Position numbers and translations under genes: made by a program. Below the pieces are notes generated by a model, which saw only the letters and a list, made by a program, of their open reading frames with translations, had not been told where the DNA came from and did no database searches. A DNA stretch of 64,000 bases from positions 124,001 to 188,000 of the forward strand of contig VLTN01000008.1 in assembly GCA_008330645.1 (NCBI GenBank), read 5' to 3'. Positions 19,469 through 27,524 of the stretch are shown here, one piece after another. Source of the stretch: Cafeteria roenbergensis (Eukaryota; Sar; Bigyra; Bicosoecida; Cafeteriaceae). The stretch's first letter is position 1. The number at the start of each line of letters is the position of its first letter.

Positions 19469-21097
19469 TTAAGCACTCTCTAAAGCTTCAATGCGTTCTA
19501 TAAGTGCTTCATTTTTAGATGAAAGTTCTTGAACAGCTTTGACAAGTGATGCGATCATTTCAGTATATCTTAATCCGTAAACTGTTTTTTCAACTTGAGG
19601 GACGGGGTCAAGTTCATGTCCTTCTTCAGCCACATATTCAGGGTCATCAACTTCAACAGTGCTTTTAATTACTGTGGCGTTGTTTGTTCCGTCAACATCC
19701 CCAAGTTCGGTCATAACAGCTTCAACTTCTTGAGCAATAAAACCGCTGTGATTTCTAACTCCGCCATCATTAAATTTAAAGCTCACAGGTCGCAACTTAT
19801 TAATATAGCTCAAACCTTTATCTTCACTCAGTGACACGATGGAGTTCTTCATGGTTTCGTCTGATGTTTGGATTGTTCCATTTCCTGCGTATACATCTTT
19901 CCATCTGAAAGAACTGTATCCTAAGTCTATGGTGTTGTCAGAGGTTGGGCGGACGAGAGGGAGTTCAGGAATGGCATCTAAAAACATAAGTTCATTTAGG
20001 ATCATATTCCTATCACCATCACAATTTATCCATTCAATGGATTGAGGGTTTAATGGGTCAGTGGGTGTGATTGTAGAAAGAATAAATGAATCATTAGCTG
20101 GTCGTTGATCGCATTTCATTTGCCAAATCTTTTTAGTATCGCTGATTCTGTGATATCCGTTTGTGGTTCCGTCCAAGTAACCATTCCAAGTGATAGCACC
20201 CCATCCTGCACGATCACCCCCTGCATCTGTTCCTGCTTCGATGCAGAGTTGCCCCGCTTCTGTTACAGATGCTGAAGGACTTCTGAATTTAGCGGACAGA
20301 TTTGTAGTAGGCATATTAAGAGAACCTACTGAAAGCTGATTAGTTCCAGTGTTACCAATAACTGAACAGTGATCATCAATATATGCGGTGGTTGCCTTGA
20401 GGCCACCGTTGACGTGTAAATCATCTTGCGGGTCATCAGTAAGAATTCCAACTTTTGGTCCTTTGATTCTCATAGTTTCAGAGAGAGTAGAAGGAGGGAC
20501 ACTGTTATCATTTTGACATCTAAATATGATGTTTCCTTGCACACCTGATGCAGAGTCTCCAACCATACCAATATTACAAGTTTGACCCCCATCTAGTCCA
20601 TCATCGCCATAATTAAAGCTAATGGTTTTTTCTGTTGTTCTTTGTGCCAAAGTGGAAGGTGTGGGAGATTGGAAAAGCACAAGATTGCCATTTTGAACAA
20701 CTACATTATCGTTAATTTTCATTGAGCATTCTTTTTGCCAGTCTGTAACTTTTTGATTACCTGCTTGATTACCACCGTAAAAATAGAGTGATCTATCAAC
20801 ATTTTCCTCACCATAAAAAGAAATTGCGGGACTCCAAGTGTTAGTATCAGTGTTAACATCAAACACGAGAGGCGTGTCTTTATCTAATCTGACGGCTTGG
20901 TACATTTCATCACCTGGGCTTAATTCTTCGCCACTAAGTTGAACAGATTTTCCATTTAATGAGACATCAGCAGTCACATTATGAGCGGTGACATCTCCAG
21001 CGATTGTGGCATCATCAAAAATTAGCTCATTTGAAATTGTCATATTGCGACAGTATAGATCAAAGTTGTTTTCTCTTGTGATATTTGAAATACTCAT
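19469..21097 (-). CDS. Virion fibre-like protein with S74 intramolecular chaperone domain
   Basis: 542 residues. The C-terminal ~120 residues match the peptidase S74/endosialidase chaperone domain: SDETMKNSIVSLSEDKG, then INKLRPVSFKF, RNHSGFIAQEVEAVM, and a final short coiled coil (VKAVQELSSKNEALIERIEA) that would trimerise the chaperone. In phage tail spikes and similar fibres this domain trimerises and then cleaves itself off at the conserved Ser of the SDE motif. The N-terminal 400 residues are beta-rich with repeated TGD/NVT-type strands, as in fibres. In this element it lies at the start of the virion module, so a capsid-attached host-binding fibre is likely (inference). Confidence 0.8.
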   Translation of the reverse strand: MSISNITRENNFDLYCRNMTISNELIFDDATIAGDVTAHNVTADVSLNGKSVQLSGEELSPGDEMYQAVRLDKDTPLVFDVNTDTNTWSPAISFYGEENVDRSLYFYGGNQAGNQKVTDWQKECSMKINDNVVVQNGNLVLFQSPTPSTLAQRTTEKTISFNYGDDGLDGGQTCNIGMVGDSASGVQGNIIFRCQNDNSVPPSTLSETMRIKGPKVGILTDDPQDDLHVNGGLKATTAYIDDHCSVIGNTGTNQLSVGSLNMPTTNLSAKFRSPSASVTEAGQLCIEAGTDAGGDRAGWGAITWNGYLDGTTNGYHRISDTKKIWQMKCDQRPANDSFILSTITPTDPLNPQSIEWINCDGDRNMILNELMFLDAIPELPLVRPTSDNTIDLGYSSFRWKDVYAGNGTIQTSDETMKNSIVSLSEDKGLSYINKLRPVSFKFNDGGVRNHSGFIAQEVEAVMTELGDVDGTNNATVIKSTVEVDDPEYVAEEGHELDPVPQVEKTVYGLRYTEMIASLVKAVQELSSKNEALIERIEALESA

Positions 21098-21196
21098 ATA
21101 TCATAATAATAGAAAAAAATTTATATTAAATAAAACATTTGTTATACTTAGAAAGCATCATCAAGCATTTTCTTAAGTTCAGTTTTTAAAAACATT

Positions 21197-21457
21197 CTAT
21201 TTGATAGGGTAGCCATATGTCAATTCATACATGTCAGTCAATGATTTCAGTGTAAATTGACACTTGATTGTTTCTCTTCTAAGCTTTCGTTGTTGCTCAA
21301 AGTGACTATGTGTACCATAGCCGAAACATTCATCATTATTTAAGCTGTACTTTAAATACCTACATATATTGTCAATGTGTACCTGTGCTATTTCGATTTC
21401 TTTTATTCTTGTCCTTACCATCTGTATCTTCTTATATAAAACACTGTCTTTTGTCAT
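21197..21457 (-). CDS. Small helical virophage protein, unknown
   Basis: 86 residues, charged and mostly helical (MVRTRIKEIEIAQVHIDNIC), with no recognised domain. It begins just beside the stem-loop module at 21472-21533, which also stands before the packaging ATPase gene; this suggests shared timing with the virion genes. Confidence 0.55.
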   Translation of the reverse strand: MTKDSVLYKKIQMVRTRIKEIEIAQVHIDNICRYLKYSLNNDECFGYGTHSHFEQQRKLRRETIKCQFTLKSLTDMYELTYGYPIK

Positions 21458-21471
21458 TGTTATATATAATT

Positions 21472-21533
21472 TAGTTTGAGAAAAAACCTCAAACTAAATC
21501 GTTCTGTTGCTTTCTCCGAAAGCTAGGAATAAT
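21472..21533. promoter_or_regulatory. 62-base intergenic stem-loop module (copy A)
   Basis: It contains AGTTTGAG...CTCAAACT (stem) followed by a fixed tail with TCGTTCTGTTGCTTTC and AGCTAGGAATAAT. The inverse complement recurs almost unchanged at 26359-26420, and a piece of the tail at about 36501-36520. Each stands beside the start of a virion-module gene. A promoter or transcript-end signal is likely. Confidence 0.65.
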
Positions 21534-21567
21534 ATAAACAGATGAAAACTGATGAATACGATCAAGA

Positions 21568-23205
21568 TTAAGCCTTTGTTGGTCTTCTTTTGGTTGGCGA
21601 TTTCGTTGGAACTCCAGAGAAGTCAAGTTTGCGTGGTGGAAGTCCACCTGATGATGCAATCATTGCTCGTGATGGAAGATGAAGACCATTATCGATGGCA
21701 TCACGTATTGCTATTAGAAGGTCATTATCTTTACTTGAGATAAGCTTTGCACCACTGCGGACCAATGACTTAAGATTGTTTATATCCTTCAAGTCCAGAT
21801 CTGTTTTTTCAGCAATCCTTATGAGTTCGGCATTATCCAGTTGGTCAAATATCTCGCCGCCAAGACGTTTGGCATTGGATAAGAATTGTATCATACCTCG
21901 CTCATGAGTGAGATTTTCTCTGAATGCCTCAGGAATTTCTGTCAATTGTGCAATGTGACCTATTCTTGCTTTAGCCTCCCTTGCACTGAACCTTTCTCCT
22001 GAATATACTGAGTTATACAGCCTTGCCATATCTGAAGGTGTTAGTCCTTCAACATCATTAACGAAAGCATTGATCAACTCAGTATCGTCATTAGCGAACA
22101 CATCACCCTTGAGGAATTTGTCTCCTATGACGGGAATAGAATAGAATATGATTCTTTGCTTCATTTCATCATCACTCATTGCAGGAACGACCGTTAAGGC
22201 GAAAACACGTTGTCCATCTAGAAGTGTCTTGTCTTTAGATATCTTATTTTTCAGCCATGCGGTTGCTTTTGCTCTATCCAAGCTACCAGAAGTTAAAACA
22301 TCCTCGGGTAATGGTGTTGTACTTGGTGCATTTTGTGCTTCTATAGCACGCACGACTCTTTGTCTCATCACAGGCATAACAATTGTTCTGAAACGTTTGG
22401 CTTTTCTTCCTCTTCGTTGAGTTCTAATATCTATTGCCTCGGCAACTGATAGTTTTGGGATAGAATTATTACGAAGAAGCCTATCTATGTCTGAAGTGGG
22501 TGTGGCATTGAGGACTTGATTGAACAATTGTTTTGCTATTCTTTCCACTCTTTGATCATATGTCGCGTATCTGTCGAGAAATGTGTTGAGCCTCTCAGAC
22601 TTTCTCACTTCGTCAAATAAAGACTTACTATCAAGAGAAGGATCAATGCCTAAGTGGACAGCTAACATCTTCAACTCATCTTCACCTAAATCCTCGACAG
22701 CACTGGGCTCTAAAAGTTTGATTCTTCTCACGAAGTCTTCAGGCTTTTCATTCTTAATGTCGGTAATGATACTGATTTCTTTGAGGTCATCCTCAAAGGC
22801 TGTTCGTTCTTTCTTAGTAAATCCGAATGTGTGTGATCTACGAAGGAGATTCTTAGTAGCTCTACGTATTTGACTAATAACTTCGTCACTTGCTTCTTCA
22901 CCCAAAGCCATTTCTTTGATTTGTCTCAATGAAGTGGTAACAATTTTGAGATCTTTTTCGTCAAGTCCATCAATTGCTCTAGAAAGAATGCTCCTAAACA
23001 TGGTATCAACGCGTGCCTTACGTCTTCTCCTATTAATATCCTCGAACTCAGTATCCAAAATAATGTCATCCTTACGTTTCTGTTCGGCAAGTGCTTGTTT
23101 AATTTGTTCTTCTTGTTGAATTTTTTGAGCTAATCTATTTTGATGTGATTCATTACGTGCAGCCTGTCTGCGGTAGGCCTCAAGTCGTTTTTGTTGTAAA
23201 CTCAT
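21568..23205 (-). CDS. Large helical virophage protein, unknown
   Basis: 545 residues, predicted almost wholly alpha-helical. The N-terminal 70 residues are a Gln/Arg/Lys-rich coiled coil (QKRLEAYRRQAARNESHQNR...), the middle has repeated charged helices, and the C-terminus is basic (KSPTKRRPTKA) after a Gly-Gly sequence (ASSGGLPPRK) that could be a protease site. I recognise no family. Its place between the fibre and protease genes, in the same orientation, suggests a virion structural or scaffolding protein. Confidence 0.7.
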   Translation of the reverse strand: MSLQQKRLEAYRRQAARNESHQNRLAQKIQQEEQIKQALAEQKRKDDIILDTEFEDINRRRRKARVDTMFRSILSRAIDGLDEKDLKIVTTSLRQIKEMALGEEASDEVISQIRRATKNLLRRSHTFGFTKKERTAFEDDLKEISIITDIKNEKPEDFVRRIKLLEPSAVEDLGEDELKMLAVHLGIDPSLDSKSLFDEVRKSERLNTFLDRYATYDQRVERIAKQLFNQVLNATPTSDIDRLLRNNSIPKLSVAEAIDIRTQRRGRKAKRFRTIVMPVMRQRVVRAIEAQNAPSTTPLPEDVLTSGSLDRAKATAWLKNKISKDKTLLDGQRVFALTVVPAMSDDEMKQRIIFYSIPVIGDKFLKGDVFANDDTELINAFVNDVEGLTPSDMARLYNSVYSGERFSAREAKARIGHIAQLTEIPEAFRENLTHERGMIQFLSNAKRLGGEIFDQLDNAELIRIAEKTDLDLKDINNLKSLVRSGAKLISSKDNDLLIAIRDAIDNGLHLPSRAMIASSGGLPPRKLDFSGVPTKSPTKRRPTKA

Positions 23206-23238
23206 CTATACTATTAAGGACAGAAAAGTTTATTTTGT

Positions 23239-23799
23239 TCAGTGAAACATTATCACGCTGAGTTGATCAGGATTGACTCCCTTCTTTTTGCATCCACGCA
23301 TAACTAGCTTATTATAGTCATCGTTGGACAAGAAAGCAAACTTATTACGCATGAGACTATGTCTTCCACATGTACTAACACGTGGATCTTTGCTTTGGTG
23401 TGGATATTCACTATAATCGACGGTCCATCCTCTTTTCACCAGCTTGAGAAGCAGTTTGACCAGACTATTGTTTTGTTCCTTATACAGTTCATCTCTCTGT
23501 TTAGAAAAATACTTGGCTTGATCAACGACGAGACCATAGGGGTCATAGTAATAGATGGTCTTCTTCTTATCGTCTTTAATGAGTGCAACATAGTGACCTG
23601 CCAGTACATTGTCTGTTTCCATGTTAGGATAAAATACAATAACACCATCCTGGCCTTTGAAGATCTGCTTGAGACTCGATGATTTGATTATTTCATCATA
23701 AAGGACAACACGAGGTGGCTTGGTGTTGGTCCTTGACTTTTTGTGCCATAGTTCTGTAATTTGTGCTGGTGACAGTGGTGTGCTCACGAGTGTTTGCAT
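23239..23799 (-). CDS. Adenovirus/Ulp1-type maturation cysteine protease
   Basis: 186 residues from the ATG at 23799; the frame starts five codons earlier with TTG. The catalytic set is visible in the right order: His69 (GHYVAL), Asp86 (YYYDPYGL), Gln135 (PHQSKD) and Cys144 (STCGRHS). This is the C5/C48 clan protease that cuts capsid and core proteins during virion maturation in adenoviruses, Polintons and Mavirus. Its likely substrates in this element carry adenovirus-like sites (I/L)xGx-G or (I/L)xGG-x; see the lipase, the pVI-like protein and the capsid protein. A TCTA tetramer, the core of the Mavirus/CroV late promoter, lies five bases upstream of the ATG. Confidence 0.88.
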   Translation of the reverse strand: MQTLVSTPLSPAQITELWHKKSRTNTKPPRVVLYDEIIKSSSLKQIFKGQDGVIVFYPNMETDNVLAGHYVALIKDDKKKTIYYYDPYGLVVDQAKYFSKQRDELYKEQNNSLVKLLLKLVKRGWTVDYSEYPHQSKDPRVSTCGRHSLMRNKFAFLSNDDYNKLVMRGCKKKGVNPDQLSVIMFH

Positions 23800-23825
23800 A
23801 GTATAGATAAACAAGCGATAAAAAA

Positions 23826-24494
23826 TTACGGCGTATTTGGATCAATGAATGCTAGAAGACGGTGGGATCTAATATTGTGTGCTATATCTGTGTTCATTCC
23901 ATATGGGTTATTGTAGACCTGTTTGTTGACCATCAGTTTACCTAGGAAGTCTGACACTGCATCTCCTTCAATGATATGTGATTTGATGGTTCTAGGTACA
24001 ATGGATCTCAAAACTTCAAGATTGATTGCAGGATTGAATACATCTCCCTTGATTTTGTCCCCTAATTGTTTGTAAAGATAGTAGATCATCGCACCACCCA
24101 ATGAATGACCAGTGAATGTGATCTTTTTGTCTGGATATTTTGCAAAGAGTTCATCTGTCAGCTTTCTCAGGTGTTTAAATCTTGGACTTGATTCAAGGTC
24201 ATTGAACGCAACTAATACATCATCTCCTATATCATCTCCGTCTTTAGTACCTCTGACCGATACTTTGATCTCATCGCCCTTTTCATATACCTTGATTCTT
24301 GTGTCACTATGGATGAGCGTCCATCCATCAATGAATTTGAGTGGATCTTTCTTGTATGCCTGTTGAGCTATTCTTGCAGATGTGATCTCGTCACTGGTCA
24401 TATCTGTTACATCCTTTTTTGCTTGTATGGCTCTTGATAAACCAGTCTTCAAGTCATCCCAAAACCCCTCTCCTTTTATATACTTCTTTACCAT
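23826..24494 (-). CDS. Class 3 lipase with an N-terminal protease-site and amphipathic motif
   Basis: 222 residues. The lipase-3 alpha/beta-hydrolase core is clear: VSVRGTKD near 79-84, nucleophile elbow GHSLGG (Ser131), and plausible Asp (EGDAVSDF) and His (IRSHRLLAF) further on. The N-terminus reads YIKGEGFWDDLKTGLS: IKGE-G fits the adenoviral protease consensus, and FWDDLKTGL resembles the amphipathic helix of adenovirus pVI. This suggests that the enzyme is packaged, cut free during maturation and used on membranes at entry (inference). Mavirus encodes a related lipase. Confidence 0.85.
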   Translation of the reverse strand: MVKKYIKGEGFWDDLKTGLSRAIQAKKDVTDMTSDEITSARIAQQAYKKDPLKFIDGWTLIHSDTRIKVYEKGDEIKVSVRGTKDGDDIGDDVLVAFNDLESSPRFKHLRKLTDELFAKYPDKKITFTGHSLGGAMIYYLYKQLGDKIKGDVFNPAINLEVLRSIVPRTIKSHIIEGDAVSDFLGKLMVNKQVYNNPYGMNTDIAHNIRSHRLLAFIDPNTP

Positions 24495-24503
24495 ACTAGT
24501 ACA

Positions 24504-25112
24504 TCACATTTTTTTCATGATCTCTGATGCACGTTTGCTGGCTTGACCAAGAGTGAGTCCTTTCTTTTTCATGAGACGTGATACTAACTGTTGTCTGAGC
24601 TTGGTTCTTTCACTGAACACTGGTTTCTTTCTCTTCTTCTTTTCCATTGTGGCTATGGTATTCGGATGGTCTTGTGATTTTTTCTTACCTCCTGTGACTT
24701 TCTTGATTCCAAAGTTTGCAGCTTGTTTGATACCTGGTGGTAAAAATGATGTTGCTACGTTAATGGCCGCATTCTTTGTTGCCTTTAATGCATCATATTT
24801 ACGGTGATGTTGAAGAGCATCAATTCCCTCTGCAGCATATGCTCCAACACCTGGAATCATATTGGCTACTGCTTTACCAACATTTGCTGCTGCATTACCT
24901 AACCAAGACCAGAATGAGCCGCCTTTAATCTTAACCATTTCCTCACACTCATAACAGATATCTTCTGCATCATCCTTGTCCATTCCATAGATCACCATGA
25001 CTGCATCCACATGATCTTTGTGTGCTTTGGGTTGGTTTACGCTTTGATGGTTTACCTCTGCCCTTGACTGGTCTTTCGATATATATGTCTTCACCATCTT
25101 CAACGAGATCAT
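24504..25112 (-). CDS. pVI-like minor virion protein (membrane-active)
   Basis: About 202 residues from the ATG at 25112; the real start is uncertain. It contains VKIKGGSFWSWLGNAAANVG, where IKGG-S is a good adenovirus-type protease site and the following FWSWLGNAAANVGKAV is an amphipathic helix like the one released from adenovirus pVI (sequence GGAFSWGSLWSGIKN). After it come Gly/Ala-rich hydrophobic segments (IPGVGAYAAEGI, FLPPGIKQAANFGIKKV), then a strongly basic tail ending KASEIMKKM. A membrane-disrupting entry factor and DNA-contacting core protein is the best guess. It overlaps the 108-codon frame at 24970-25296 in another frame. Confidence 0.65.
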   Translation of the reverse strand: MISLKMVKTYISKDQSRAEVNHQSVNQPKAHKDHVDAVMVIYGMDKDDAEDICYECEEMVKIKGGSFWSWLGNAAANVGKAVANMIPGVGAYAAEGIDALQHHRKYDALKATKNAAINVATSFLPPGIKQAANFGIKKVTGGKKKSQDHPNTIATMEKKKRKKPVFSERTKLRQQLVSRLMKKKGLTLGQASKRASEIMKKM

Positions 25113-25296
25113 ACATAGTACCACCTTTACGTTTCACAACCTGATCAAATGATAACTCGTTTCTTCCTTCATCTAATGTTTCTGCAACTGAAAAGTTATT
25201 GTCTTCAAGAAGGTCATCCACTGTAAGACGTCCACCTTTTGGTTTTCTGACTGATTTTACTCCATAGAGAACCTCATCCGCTGTTAATTGATTCAT
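24970..25296 (-). CDS. Small virophage frame with Gly-Gly motifs, unknown
   Basis: 108 codons from an ATG placed right beside the 54-base module 25297-25350 that also precedes the capsid gene, so its start is well supported. It has two KGG motifs (RKPKGGRLTV, KRKGGTMYDL) that could be maturation-protease sites, and a basic segment (VKGRGKPSKRKPTQ). It overlaps the pVI-like frame in a different frame. The relation of the two is not resolved, and they are reported separately as parts of the fossil. Confidence 0.5.
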   Translation of the reverse strand: MNQLTADEVLYGVKSVRKPKGGRLTVDDLLEDNNFSVAETLDEGRNELSFDQVVKRKGGTMYDLVEDGEDIYIERPVKGRGKPSKRKPTQSTQRSCGCSHGDLWNGQG

Positions 25297-25350
25297 TATA
25301 TAATTTAGTTTTGAAAAAAAAACTAAATTGCTTTTGACAAAATAATTAAG
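25297..25350. promoter_or_regulatory. 54-base direct-repeat promoter module (copy 1)
   Basis: Identical by eye to 29368-29421. It has a small stem-loop (TTTAGTTTT, A-run, AACTAAA) and a tail TGCTTTTGACAAAATAATTAAG. Both copies abut the ATG of a minus-strand virion gene. Confidence 0.7.
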
Positions 25351-25383
25351 GACAAGAAAAAGAAAAATCTCTTTATAAGTTAT

Positions 25384-26217
25384 ATGGAACTAACGAAACC
25401 CAATACATTGTTATTCAATGATGATCACAAGAAGATTATAAAAGAACTCGGAATGAAAGACACAACCTCATACATGCTAAATGGTTCATATCCGAACAGT
25501 CTCTGGGCATCCGATCTTGACTTATTCCAAGTGCTTGAAAGTAGCCCTGTCATGGGATCAAAGATTCTTCGGGAGATAAAAGACAAGGTTGCTAAACTTA
25601 GTAAAGATAAATCCTCACAATTTGTTGAACTCAAGATAGGAGACGATAAGTTCAAAACCGTCAAAGCAGTCAATGGTCTTAATCAAGGAAAGCTCTTGCA
25701 GGCACTGACAACATCCAATCGTCAACGAATTAAGCTTGACACTCTTGTGTTCGTGAATGGTTACATCGAAGATATCACTATCATCTATGACTTACATCAA
25801 AAGACTGCATCTATGACCACACAAGAGTTTAAATCGGCTATGATTGAAGATGTTAACAAGTTCTACAAGGAAAAGAACTACTTCAAGGTACTGAAAAGAA
25901 CAAACAGTCTACTTATGTCACTGGAAAGGGGCGATCAACTATCCAAACGTCTTGAACCATTACTCAAGACCGTTAAGAATGCCCTCAACAATTCCTTTAA
26001 TGGGTTCATATATCTAACTATTGCTCGACTTGAGTCAACGAAGGAAGGAACCAAGATAGACAAGAAACTAAGAGATGAATCATTGTCCAACTTACGAGAA
26101 GAGATATCGGGATTAAGATTGGTGGAGTCTATGAAACTCTCAAACAACCTGCACGAAAACTTTCCATCACAAGCATCCCTGCAATGGTATGGAAACTTAG
26201 AACTATTCTCAATGTAA
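25384..26217 (+). CDS. Virophage protein with a nucleotidyltransferase-like signature
   Basis: 277 residues, no clear family. Residues 33-47 read NGSYPNSLWASDLDLF, which fits the GS(x~9)DxD signature of polymerase-beta-type nucleotidyltransferases, where Gly-Ser binds the nucleotide phosphates and the two Asp bind metal. A third acidic residue in a strand could be Asp127 or Asp129 (NGYIEDITIIYD), with a Lys/Arg-rich region after it. The C-terminal half is helical. It lies next to the packaging ATPase, same strand. The call rests on one motif and is tentative. Confidence 0.6.
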   Translation: MELTKPNTLLFNDDHKKIIKELGMKDTTSYMLNGSYPNSLWASDLDLFQVLESSPVMGSKILREIKDKVAKLSKDKSSQFVELKIGDDKFKTVKAVNGLNQGKLLQALTTSNRQRIKLDTLVFVNGYIEDITIIYDLHQKTASMTTQEFKSAMIEDVNKFYKEKNYFKVLKRTNSLLMSLERGDQLSKRLEPLLKTVKNALNNSFNGFIYLTIARLESTKEGTKIDKKLRDESLSNLREEISGLRLVESMKLSNNLHENFPSQASLQWYGNLELFSM

Positions 26218-26358
26218 GGATCTTAGATGTCATAGATCGTCTCGACCGCAGAATCTACTCTTTTCATAAATTCCAATAATGATGTACAACAGGTGACAAC
26301 AATGATATTTCAATGAAAGAGTTATATAGTTTTGAAAAAAAAAAATAATCTTGTTCTA

Positions 26359-26420
26359 AATTATTCCTAGCTATCGGAGAAAGCAACAGAACGATTTAGT
26401 TTGAGATTTTATCTCAAACT
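26359..26420. promoter_or_regulatory. 62-base intergenic stem-loop module (copy B, inverted)
   Basis: Near-perfect inverse complement of 21472-21533 with the same stem (AGTTTGAG/CTCAAACT). It ends six bases before the ATPase start codon. Confidence 0.65.
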
Positions 26421-26426
26421 AATTAT

Positions 26427-27455
26427 ATGGCATTAAACTACACTCATGGTATACCCATAGCTGTTCAAAAGTATAATCCAAAAAGTAAGCACAAGAATCG
26501 AATCCTGTTCCTGGATGATGATGCAAGGGAAGAAGAAAATACAGAACTCACAGACTCAATGCTCGAGACGATATATGGTAAGAGAGCAACACGATCATCC
26601 ATTCAACGACAACTTCTTAGAGAGAATCATACGGATGATGTCCCACATGGTATTCGAATCAAAGATCACAGTCTATTTGAAGCAATACCGTACTCAATTT
26701 TTGCAGGAAAGGAAGACTTTAGACGTAATGTGTTTTACATCGTAGGTCGTGCAGGATCAGGAAAGACATACTTTGCTCGTCAGATCACCAGCAAATTCAG
26801 GCCACATGTGAAAAACATATATTTTGTATCAGTTGTGAATGATGATTCCTTCGGTAAGGATGTCATAAAGCTAAACATCAATGATTTTGTAGGCAATGAC
26901 GTCACAACTGAGATGAAGCGTAAGAGATATGAAGAGGCAAAGATAAGATTCAAGTACAAGTCAAAGATACATAAAGACAATCCTACATTACTCATGAATT
27001 TAGAGCTAAGACTCAATGAATTGAAACCTACCAAGGCAGACAAGGAAAAACTCATGTTCACCATGTCAGCAGACGAAGTCAAGGCATATTTCAGTGATTC
27101 TCTCATAATATTCGATGATTATGAAGACGCAAGTGAACTTGAGTTCAAGAAGTTGGAGTTCCTTCAAAATTTCCTACTCAATGTAGGACGTAAGACACGA
27201 ACTAATCTTATTCTTATCAGACACAAGGCTAATGCTGGACACAGTACGGCACTCATCAAGAGTGAAGCAACAAACTTTGTTTTTTTTGCAAAACAATCGA
27301 CTCATGCAATGAACTACATGATGAAAACCTACATGGATTTTGATAAACAACAGGTGAGAACAGTAAAGCAAATGTTCAAAGATTCACGATGGGTTAACAT
27401 CAACTTACAAGCTCAATACATTCTGTCACAGAAGGAGTGCCAGTTGTTGAACTAA
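26427..27455 (+). CDS. Genome-packaging ATPase, FtsK-HerA type
   Basis: 342 residues. Walker A is GRAGSGKT (107-114) and Walker B SLIIFDDYED (225-234); the downstream LILIRHKAN region would hold the sensor strand. This is the A32/FtsK-HerA family that pumps viral DNA into the capsid in virophages, Polintons and large DNA viruses. The N-terminal 100 residues are element-specific. It is one of the three genes in the block on the + strand and is convergent with the capsid gene, with 69 bases between the stops. Confidence 0.88.
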   Translation: MALNYTHGIPIAVQKYNPKSKHKNRILFLDDDAREEENTELTDSMLETIYGKRATRSSIQRQLLRENHTDDVPHGIRIKDHSLFEAIPYSIFAGKEDFRRNVFYIVGRAGSGKTYFARQITSKFRPHVKNIYFVSVVNDDSFGKDVIKLNINDFVGNDVTTEMKRKRYEEAKIRFKYKSKIHKDNPTLLMNLELRLNELKPTKADKEKLMFTMSADEVKAYFSDSLIIFDDYEDASELEFKKLEFLQNFLLNVGRKTRTNLILIRHKANAGHSTALIKSEATNFVFFAKQSTHAMNYMMKTYMDFDKQQVRTVKQMFKDSRWVNINLQAQYILSQKECQLLN

Positions 27456-27524
27456 CCTTCAATTGAAGGGAGGATTTATATCTTCCATTCAATTTAATAC
27501 TTCACTTATTTGGAGATTAAGCAA

